NCBI GenBank assembly: GCA_031424145.1
Contig: JANPGV010000120.1
Coordinates: 1-20,562, forward strand
DNA from: JAENVT01 sp031424145
GTDB lineage: Bacteria; Actinomycetota; Acidimicrobiia; Acidimicrobiales; Ilumatobacteraceae
Length of the DNA: 20,562 bases
Direction: 5' to 3'
Shown here: positions 14,563 to 20,562 of the stretch, one piece after another
Layout: the number at the start of each line of letters is the position of its first letter
Numbering within the stretch: position 1 is the stretch's first letter
Notes under the pieces: generated by a model
Seen by the model: the letters and a program-made list of their open reading frames with translations, nothing else
What the model was told of the DNA's origin: nothing
Database searches by the model: none
Position numbers and translations under genes: made by a program

Positions 14563-15589
14563 ATGAATCTGACATTGCCGCCGCGTGTCGTCGCGGGCGA
14601 TTCGGTTGCGCTCGTCAGTCCTTCATGGTTCGGGGGCCGGTGCATTCCCGCATCGTGTCGATCGTGGCCGGGCCTACCTCGAATCGCTCGGGCTGCATCT
14701 CGAGGTCATGGCCAACGCCCTCGCCATGGGCGACTGGACCGCGGGCACGGCTGAACAACGAGTCGACGATCTGCACGCCGCCTTCGCTGACCCGAACGTC
14801 GCGGTGGTGTTGTGCGCGATCGGAGGGAACCACTCGAACGAGTTGGTCGATCTGCTCGACTACGACCTCATCCGCGAGAACCCGAAGGTCTTCCAAGGCA
14901 TGTCCGACATCACGGTCCTGCACTGTGCGCTGCTGCGACACGCCGGCCTGGCAACGTTCTACGGGCCTTCCTTGGTTACGAACCTCGCTGAATATCCGAG
15001 CGTGTTCGAGCTGACTGATCGATCTCTGCGCGCCGCGTGGTTCGGCGATGGTCCGATCGAGTATGAAGCGGCCACCGAATGGACGGATGAGTTCCTCGAT
15101 TACGCGACGAAGGCCGATCTCACCAGGAGCAGGAAGCTCCAACCCGGCGAGGGCTGGTTGTGGCTGCATCCGGGCCAGGCGACCGGGACCGTGTTAGGGG
15201 GATGCCTCGAGTCTCTCTGCTGGCATGTGAAGGGATCACCCGAGTGGCCCGAGCTCGATGGGTCCGTCTTGATGCTGGAGATGTCAGAGGACGCACTGCC
15301 GCCGGCCGACGTGGCCGCGTCACTCACCGATCTGAAGCGATTCGGTGTGATGGACCAGATCGCCGGACTGGTCTTCGCTCGTCCGACAGCGTATTCACCG
15401 CACGACACAGAAGTGCTCTGGAAAGTTGTCCGCACCGCCACAGACGGACTGGGTATTCCCGTCCTCGCGAACGTCGACTGTGGGCATACCGAGCCGATGC
15501 TCACCGTTCCGCTCGGGGTCGTGGCGCGCCTGGACTCGAGCGACAACTCGTTCGCGACCACCGGCGCCCCGACCCGCGCTCAGTCGTAG
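14563..15589 (+). pseudogene. LD-carboxypeptidase, S66/MccF-like, with a +1 shift at a G5 tract
   Basis: Family S66 serine peptidases cut the L-D bond of muropeptides in cell-wall recycling; the MccF branch also inactivates microcin C-type peptides. The N-terminus MNLTLPPRVVAGDSVALVSP is in one frame; everything from AFPHRVDRGRAYLESLG on is in another (stop at 15589). The switch falls at GGGGG (14632-14636): with one G fewer, PSWFGAGAFPHRV reads as the family expects and gives 341 residues. The triad is present: Ser91 (corrected numbering) in IGGNHSNELV, Glu in LMLEMSED and His in VDCGHTEP. The real N-terminus and promoter make single-base indel or sequencing error likelier than an old pseudogene. 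The MccF-like IGGxxSN wording is from memory. Confidence 0.85.
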
Positions 15590-15768
15590 CGCTGACCGTC
15601 TTCCTCGTCGGAGTCATCGGGTAGCACGAGGTCCCACCGGTCCAGGCAATCTTCGCAGCGGTACGCGACGAAGTCGCCGGGCAGCCAGACACCGTCTTCG
15701 CGGGGGTGTGTGAGCAGGTGACATCGCCCGCCGCAATCGACGCAGACGATCGTCGGCTCAGGTTCCAG
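15580..15768 (-). CDS. Small CxxC zinc-ribbon-like protein, start uncertain
   Basis: A 62-residue acidic protein if started at CTG 15768. It has CVDCGGRC at 9-16 and RCEDC at 38-42, a two-knuckle arrangement typical of a small zinc ribbon. An acidic tail (DDSDEEDG) follows. I do not recognise the family. There is no in-frame ATG, GTG or TTG near the start of this block; only CTG 15768 or ATC 15774 fits between the Cys motif and the divergent gene. A minus-strand TAACGT (15788-15783) would put +1 a few bases upstream. The long open frame extending to 16665 is antisense to the M20 gene and not believed. Its end overlaps the carboxypeptidase stop by 10 bases, tail to tail. The domain is convincing; the start is not. 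Confidence 0.6.
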   Translation of the reverse strand: MEPEPTIVCVDCGGRCHLLTHPREDGVWLPGDFVAYRCEDCLDRWDLVLPDDSDEEDGQRYD

Positions 15769-15782
15769 TGCGATACCGCGGC

Positions 15783-15794
15783 ACGTTATACGGT
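15783..15794. promoter_or_regulatory. Back-to-back -10 boxes of divergent genes
   Basis: On the plus strand TACGGT (15789-15794) ends 7 bases before the GTG at 15802. On the minus strand TAACGT (15788-15783) serves the CxxC gene. The two hexamers abut with no base between, so polymerase could open only one at a time. Confidence 0.45.
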
Positions 15795-15801
15795 GAGGCT
15801 C

Positions 15802-16971
15802 GTGCCAGCAGCCGCAGTCACCGACGACGCCGGCCAACAGCTGACCGACCTGCTGTCGCACCTCGTCTCGTTCTCGACCGAGAGCCGAACCCCCAACCTC
15901 GAGCTGATCCGCTGGGTCGCTGAGCACATCCAATCCAACGGTGGCCGAGCCACGATGTTGCGGGGCGCGGAGGATCGAGCCAACCTGCTCGCGTCCTTCG
16001 GACCGGAGATGAAAGGTGGGCTGATGTTGTCGGGCCACACCGATGTGGTGCCGGCGGGCACGGGCTGGGCGACCGACCCGTACTCGATGACGAAGCGAGG
16101 CGACTCGTTGCACGGCCGAGGGACAGCCGACATGAAGGGCTTCATCGCCGCGGTCGTCCGTGTCGCCCAGAGGTTCCGTGAAGTCGAACTGTCGCGACCG
16201 TTGCACGTCGTGTTGTCGTTCGACGAGGAGGTCGGATGCATCGGTGTGCGTCAGGTGCTCGACGTCATCGCCGCTCGAGGCGATCTGCGCCCCGATGTCG
16301 TGATCATTGGCGAGCCGACGATGATGCGTCCGCGTCACAGTCACCTGGGCAAGCTCGCCTACGACGTGGTGTGCACGACGGCGCCGGGCCATTCGAGTTT
16401 GTCGCACAGCATGCCGAGTGCCATTGCAATGGCCGGTCGGCTTCTCGCCGAGTTGGACGAACTTCAACGAGTGCATCGGCCGACCGGCGAACCGGAAGTC
16501 ACGTTCAACTGCGGAACGATCACGGGTGGGACCGCGCTCAACGTCATTGCCGACCGGTGCGAGTTCACCTTCGAGGTGCGGCACACCGTCGACCACGATC
16601 CCGATGCCGTGCTGGAGCCGTTCCGCACGGCGGTCGATCGCGAACGCGCCGCGCTGCCCGTTCACGGTGGTTCGGTCGAGGTGACCGAGATCATTCGCTA
16701 CCCAGCGCTGCGAACCGCATCAGACGACCGTTGGCTTCGTCTTGCGGAACGGATCGCCGACGCAGGTCCCGCGACCTCGCTCGGCTTCGGCACGGAAGGC
16801 GGCCTGTTCGCAGCCGCACTCGACACCTCGGTGGTGATCTGCGGGCCCGGCGACATCGCTGTGGCGCATCGCCCGGATGAGTACGTCACCGTGGACCAGT
16901 TGCTGCGCTGCGAGCGCTTCCTCTCAGCGCTCGTCCAAGAGATCTGTGTCGATCCGGCGGCTGAGGGCTAG
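15802..16971 (+). CDS. M20 amidohydrolase, acetylornithine deacetylase (ArgE)-like
   Basis: A 389-residue di-zinc M20 hydrolase. All active-site residues are visible: H79 and D81 in SGHTDVVP, D110 in HGRGTADMKG, the Glu dyad E142/E143 in SFDEEVGCIG, E171 in IIGEPT, dimerisation-domain H197 in PGHSSL, and H356 in CGPGDIAVAHRPDEYV. These wordings match the ArgE clade, which removes acetyl from N-acetylornithine. No other arginine gene is nearby and it leads an operon with unusual catabolic-type enzymes, so the substrate may be another N-acylated amino acid. The GTG at 15802 is chosen because the family N-terminus begins there and a -10 box is correctly placed; the open frame from 15706 adds a tail lying antisense to the CxxC gene. 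The next gene starts 10 bases after the stop. Confidence 0.85.
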   Translation: MPAAAVTDDAGQQLTDLLSHLVSFSTESRTPNLELIRWVAEHIQSNGGRATMLRGAEDRANLLASFGPEMKGGLMLSGHTDVVPAGTGWATDPYSMTKRGDSLHGRGTADMKGFIAAVVRVAQRFREVELSRPLHVVLSFDEEVGCIGVRQVLDVIAARGDLRPDVVIIGEPTMMRPRHSHLGKLAYDVVCTTAPGHSSLSHSMPSAIAMAGRLLAELDELQRVHRPTGEPEVTFNCGTITGGTALNVIADRCEFTFEVRHTVDHDPDAVLEPFRTAVDRERAALPVHGGSVEVTEIIRYPALRTASDDRWLRLAERIADAGPATSLGFGTEGGLFAAALDTSVVICGPGDIAVAHRPDEYVTVDQLLRCERFLSALVQEICVDPAAEG

Positions 16972-16981
16972 ACCTAGGGAC

Positions 16982-18196
16982 ATGGAGAACACGGTGACGT
17001 TGCCAACCGACGGCAGTGCTACGGATCGACTGCTTGCTGCGGTCGAAGAGCTCGGTCCGCTGTGGCGGGAGCGAATGGCTGAACACGACAAGACCTCGAC
17101 CTTCCCATACGAGAACCTCGAAGAGGCGAAGGAAGCGGGTCTCAACCGGCTCACGGTTCCCGTGGAGTACGGCGGCTTCGGGTACTGGATGCCAGGCAAC
17201 TTCAGCGGTCTGTACCGACTGCTCGAGCGCATGGCCTACTGGGACACCAACACTGCTCAGCTGTTGCAGGTCCACAATCACGCCGCGGGGATCATCGCCT
17301 TCCACTCCACCCCCGAACAGCGAGACCGGTACCTGCCCCAGATCGTTGGCGGCGCCTATTGCGCGTCGCTCGGATCCGAAGCGCACCTCTACGAGAACGG
17401 TGCAGAGGCGTTGGCCTCCGAGCTGACAGCAACCGAGGGTGGCTACCGATTGACTGCCCGCAAGGCGTTCGCGTCCGTCGCGGCAACAGCCAAGTACCTC
17501 ATGGTGTGGTGCGCTGTCGAGGGCGACACCGCGTATGCCTCGAGGATGGTCTTCGCGGTGGTGCCGACCGACGCACCCGGCGTGAAGCTGCTCGACGACT
17601 GGCACATGTTGGGCATGCGATCAACGGTGTCGTGCAGCGTCGTCTTCGACGATGTGTTCGTGCCAACAGCCGACGTCGTCGGTGAGCCGGGCGCATGGAT
17701 CAACAATGATCCGCGCACGTTCTCCTGTGGCTATGCCTCCAACCACCTGGGCACCGCACAGGGTGCGTTCGACTTCGTCGCCGAATATGTGGCCAGTCGC
17801 AAGGACCTCAGTGAATCCGAGGCTGTCAAAGTGCGGCTCGGGAGGATGGACGCCCAGCTGTTCGCTGCCCGAAGCGCCCTGCGCTCCACCGCCGCTCGCC
17901 TCGATCACGGCGACGACCCCGACGAAGTCGAGGCCGACGCCATTCGCACGATGCACCTTGCCAAGAACGCTGTGCTCGACATCCCGTACCAGGGTTTCGA
18001 CATCGTCGGCGCCCGTGCTGCCCACGAGCGGTATCCACTTGGTCAGATGATGCGCGACGCGCGCACCTTCACTCTGCACTTTCGTGACGATCTGTACGTG
18101 CAACGCCTGGCCGACATGGCGATGGGTCGCGGGTTCTCCGCGAAGAAGGCCCGCAGTGGGTCGACGCCGTTTGATCAATCTCACGCAGGGGCGTGA
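16982..18196 (+). CDS. Acyl-CoA dehydrogenase-fold flavoprotein lacking the usual catalytic Glu
   Basis: A 404-residue acyl-CoA dehydrogenase-family protein. The N-terminal helical domain has VPVEYGGFG (59-67). The middle beta domain has GSEAHLYENG and the DWHMLGMRSTVS segment (206-217) seen in this family and in DszC-like flavin monooxygenases. The C-terminal helical domain has YPLGQMMRDARTFTLHFRDD. Where canonical dehydrogenases have the EGT motif with the catalytic Glu, this one reads FRDDLYV. It may therefore be a monooxygenase- or nitroalkane-oxidase-type relative, or use another base; the FAD or FMN site itself looks plausible. The ATG at 16982 follows AGGGA closely. Only 1 base separates its stop from the next GTG, so it is firmly inside the operon. 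Confidence 0.85.
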   Translation: MENTVTLPTDGSATDRLLAAVEELGPLWRERMAEHDKTSTFPYENLEEAKEAGLNRLTVPVEYGGFGYWMPGNFSGLYRLLERMAYWDTNTAQLLQVHNHAAGIIAFHSTPEQRDRYLPQIVGGAYCASLGSEAHLYENGAEALASELTATEGGYRLTARKAFASVAATAKYLMVWCAVEGDTAYASRMVFAVVPTDAPGVKLLDDWHMLGMRSTVSCSVVFDDVFVPTADVVGEPGAWINNDPRTFSCGYASNHLGTAQGAFDFVAEYVASRKDLSESEAVKVRLGRMDAQLFAARSALRSTAARLDHGDDPDEVEADAIRTMHLAKNAVLDIPYQGFDIVGARAAHERYPLGQMMRDARTFTLHFRDDLYVQRLADMAMGRGFSAKKARSGSTPFDQSHAGA

Positions 18197-18197
18197 G

Positions 18198-19346
18198 GTG
18201 CACGACGACACGGCATTGCTGATCGACGTCTGCTCGATCGATTCCATTTGGGGCAACGAGCGCGAGCTTGCCGAGTTCCTCGCCGGCCGGCTGGCTGAGT
18301 GGGGGTGTCATGACGTCGAGCTGGTCGATTCGAGACCAGGGCGTCCCTCGGTGGGGGCCAGGCTGAAGGGCCTGGGAGGTGGGCGCTCGCTGGTCCTGAA
18401 CGGCCATCTGGACATCTACGAGCTCAGCGAGGACTGGACGAGAGATCCGTTCGCGGCGGCGCTGGAGGATGGCAAGGTGTTCGGCGCCGGAATCGCCGAC
18501 ATGAAGGCGGGCACCGCTGCCGCAGCTGCAGCCGTTCGTCGCATCGCGGCCGGCGACGATCAGTTGCGCGGAGATGTGGTGTTTCAGGGAGTGTCGTGCC
18601 ACTTCGAGGGAGGCGTCGGAACTCGTTCCCTCTGCGCGGCCGGTTTCGTCGGCGACGCGGCGATCGATTGCGAACCGTCCAGCAACACGATCGGTATTGC
18701 CCATCGTGGCGCGGCCTACTTGAAGATCACCACCAAAGGGCGACAGGCGCACACGACCTACAAGCACCTCGGTGTCAATGCCATCGAGACGATGGAGCCG
18801 ATCCTGGCGGGGCTGCGCGAGTTGGAATCGACCCTTCCGTACGAGCCGCACCCGCTGCTGCCCGGCGGGCCGATCCTCAACGTCGGAACGATCAGCGGTG
18901 GAACCAAGCACAACCAGGTGCCCGATCGCTGCACGGTAACCCTCGACATCCGACTGCTGCCCAGCCAGGACCCGCACGACGTCAAGAGCCAAGTGGAAAC
19001 GATGATCGAAGAGCTGCGCACGACGGTTGATTCGCGCATCGATGCCACGGTCGAGTTCAGCGAGCACTGGTTGTCAGGTCCGCGCCATCCCTACGAGATA
19101 TCCGTCGACGCACCGATCGTGAAGTCGCTAGATCGAGCCGTGCGTGCGGTCACGTCGGCAGATCCGGTGTACCAGGGCTTGCCGTTCTGGTGCGACCTCG
19201 TCACGCTGAGACAGTTCGGTGTGGAGGGTGTCAACTTCGGTCCCGGCGATCCGCCCTACAACTTCCCCGATGAGTACGTCTACGAGGCTCAGTACCTGCA
19301 GGCGGTCGATGTGTACGAGCAGTTGATCCGCGAGTACTGCCAGTGA
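18198..19346 (+). CDS. M20-fold protein with altered catalytic and metal residues
   Basis: A 382-residue protein with the whole M20 peptidase fold. H70 and D72 (NGHLDIY), D101 (GIADMKAG), E159 (DCEPS) and H185 (RQAHTTYKH) are present. But where M20 enzymes have D-E-E-x-G-G, this reads C-H-F-E-G-G (134-139), so the catalytic Glu and its metal-binding neighbour are His and Phe. The C-terminal GPGxxxxH ligand is N355 (GPGDPPYNFPDEYV). It may be a pseudoenzyme, bind one metal, or use new chemistry. The GTG at 18198 has AGGGG upstream and begins the fold; the earlier ATG at 18084 lies inside the flavoprotein gene. Its stop overlaps the next GTG by 4 bases. Confidence 0.85.
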   Translation: MHDDTALLIDVCSIDSIWGNERELAEFLAGRLAEWGCHDVELVDSRPGRPSVGARLKGLGGGRSLVLNGHLDIYELSEDWTRDPFAAALEDGKVFGAGIADMKAGTAAAAAAVRRIAAGDDQLRGDVVFQGVSCHFEGGVGTRSLCAAGFVGDAAIDCEPSSNTIGIAHRGAAYLKITTKGRQAHTTYKHLGVNAIETMEPILAGLRELESTLPYEPHPLLPGGPILNVGTISGGTKHNQVPDRCTVTLDIRLLPSQDPHDVKSQVETMIEELRTTVDSRIDATVEFSEHWLSGPRHPYEISVDAPIVKSLDRAVRAVTSADPVYQGLPFWCDLVTLRQFGVEGVNFGPGDPPYNFPDEYVYEAQYLQAVDVYEQLIREYCQ

Positions 19347-20562
19347 GCGATCTGAACGTCGTCCACGCGTCAGCGCTGGCCACGGTTGCGGACACTGGTG
19401 AGGTGCGACGGGGGGCCACCCAAGGAGTGCTCGACATCGTCGAGGACGGGGCGGTAGCTGTCCGCGACGGACTGATCGTTGCGGTCGGGACCACCGATGA
19501 CGTGCTCGCGGACTTTGGCGACTCTGAGGTGCTCACGATCGACGCAACTGGAAGATGTGTGCTGCCGGGTCTCGTCGAATGCCACAGCCACCCATTGTTC
19601 GCGGGCGACCGTCACCACGAGTATGCCGAGCGACTGGGCGGTGCTTCGCTGGCCGAGGTCGCTGCACGAGGTGGTGGCATTTGGTCGAGCGTGGTGGCCA
19701 CCCGCAAAGCGACCGACGCCCAGTTGCTCGCCAAGCTGGCGACAGCGCTCGGAAGGATCGTTGCCGGCGGAGTGACGACCCTCGAGGTCAAGTCCGGGTA
19801 TGGGCTGACGGTCGCCGAGGAGCTGCGCGGGCTCGAATTGTTGCGACAGGCACGCTCGCTAACAGACATGGATCTGGTGATCACGTTTCTCGGTGCTCAC
19901 GTCGTGCCGCGTGATCTCGTCGGCGAGTTCGACGAACGCGCGGAGCGATATACAGGCCTGATCGAAGGCGACATGCTGGAAGCCGTCATTTCCCAGGGCA
20001 TCGCCGAGTTTCAGGACGTCACAGTCGAGAATGGCTACTTCACGCCGCAGCAGGCATTGCGGCTGATGCGCCGCAGCACGGAGCTGGGCTTGCCGGTGCG
20101 TGTTCACGCGGATGCCTGGGCCTCGTCTCAGGGTTGGCGCACGGCGGTAGAGGGTGGCGCGGTTTCGGCCGAACACCTCACGTACACGCCGGATGATCAG
20201 ATCCGTGAGGTTGGTCGCAGCGACACCATTGCCGTGATCCTGCCGATCGCCGAGCTCGTCTACATGACGAGCCGCCGGGCCAATGCCCGATTGTTCATCG
20301 AGAACGATGTGCCGGTTGCAGTCGCCACCGACTTCTGCTCGTCGATCCACGCCACGTCGTTGCTCAACACGATGGCCACAGCTGCGCCGTGGTTCCAGAT
20401 GACACCCGGCGAGGTCATCGTCGCGGCCACACTGAATGCCGCATACAGCCTTGGTCGGCAGTCATCGCGCGGGTCGATCGATGTCGGCAAGCGTGGTGAC
20501 CTGCTGGTTCTCGATTGTTCACATCCCGACGAGGTCTTCCTGGCCGTAGGCGCGCCCTTGCT
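19343..20562 (+). CDS. Imidazolonepropionase-like amidohydrolase, cut by right edge
   Basis: Translation from the GTG at 19343 is open to the window end, 406 residues, nearly a full HutI (about 400-420). HutI opens the imidazolone ring in histidine breakdown. Family features are PGLVECHSHPLFAGDR at 75-90 with zinc ligands H81 and H83, GGGIW, TTLEVKSGYGLT at 145-156, FLGAHVVPRD with H185, third ligand H255 in HADAW, H278 in SAEHLTY, and D330. Two HutI hallmarks are changed: HADE reads HADA (A258) and the DFNPG loop reads DFCSS. The zinc site is intact, but the substrate or mechanism probably differs from true HutI, and no hutU, hutH or hutG is visible. It overlaps the preceding gene as GTGA. 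Confidence 0.85.
   Translation, partial: MSDLNVVHASALATVADTGEVRRGATQGVLDIVEDGAVAVRDGLIVAVGTTDDVLADFGDSEVLTIDATGRCVLPGLVECHSHPLFAGDRHHEYAERLGGASLAEVAARGGGIWSSVVATRKATDAQLLAKLATALGRIVAGGVTTLEVKSGYGLTVAEELRGLELLRQARSLTDMDLVITFLGAHVVPRDLVGEFDERAERYTGLIEGDMLEAVISQGIAEFQDVTVENGYFTPQQALRLMRRSTELGLPVRVHADAWASSQGWRTAVEGGAVSAEHLTYTPDDQIREVGRSDTIAVILPIAELVYMTSRRANARLFIENDVPVAVATDFCSSIHATSLLNTMATAAPWFQMTPGEVIVAATLNAAYSLGRQSSRGSIDVGKRGDLLVLDCSHPDEVFLAVGAPL

Noticed and set aside
15769..16665. Upstream extension of the minus-strand CxxC frame
   Set aside because: It is antisense to the ArgE-like gene and has no family character; only the final 62 or so residues look like a protein.
1..20562. CRISPR arrays, tRNA or rRNA genes, insertion sequences, prophage genes
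   Set aside because: I saw no regularly spaced repeats, tRNA-like T-arm sequences, transposase motifs or phage proteins anywhere in the window.

Overview
The window is high-GC, densely coded bacterial DNA. GTG starts are common, genes often overlap by 4 bases (ATGA/GTGA), and several genes look leaderless, with a TAnnnT -10 box ending 6-7 bases before the start codon. GTP-type PEP carboxykinase, a PIG-L/Mca-type deacetylase, an F420-type (LLM) flavoprotein, an AMACR/MCR-like CoA-transferase family III enzyme and a zinc-ribbon L28 all point to an actinobacterium. An acidimicrobial lineage is my guess, not something the sequence proves. I see no tRNA, rRNA, CRISPR array, insertion sequence or phage gene.

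Layout. 1-1600 (minus): a galactokinase cut by the left edge, downstream of an LLM-class oxidoreductase. 1665-4965 (plus): a racemase-type CoA-transferase III enzyme, a PIG-L deacetylase, an overlapping histidine phosphatase and a Thr-rich lipoprotein. 5020-6233 (plus): a ferritin-like diiron protein, preceded by a degenerate 13-bp tandem repeat, then a small membrane protein with no canonical start codon. 6262-8551 (minus): rpmB (L28), a small cold-shock-like protein and pckG. 8645-12456 (plus): a FakA/YloV-like DAK2 protein overlapping recG. 12625-15589 (plus): a DUF3105 lipoprotein, a gene split by an 11-bp tandem duplication, a VOC protein, and an MccF-like LD-carboxypeptidase frameshifted at a G5 tract. 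15580-15768 (minus): a small CxxC protein. 15802 to the right edge (plus): a tight four-gene operon of an ArgE-like M20 hydrolase, an acyl-CoA dehydrogenase-like flavoprotein, a second M20-fold protein and an imidazolonepropionase-like amidohydrolase.

The best candidate for something undescribed is that last operon. Its first enzyme keeps every M20 active-site residue. By eye alignment, each of the other three has lost residues normally considered catalytic: the EGT-type glutamate of acyl-CoA dehydrogenases, the Glu-Glu dyad and C-terminal His of M20 enzymes, and the HADE glutamate and DFNPG loop of HutI. This suggests a dedicated pathway whose chemistry differs from arginine biosynthesis, beta-oxidation and histidine catabolism.

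Two frame disruptions lie about 1 kb apart (13.6 and 14.6 kb). Each is reversed by one small edit, so they are either real recent lesions or consensus errors. Reads would decide. All family calls rest on reading translations and remembered family motifs; no search was run.
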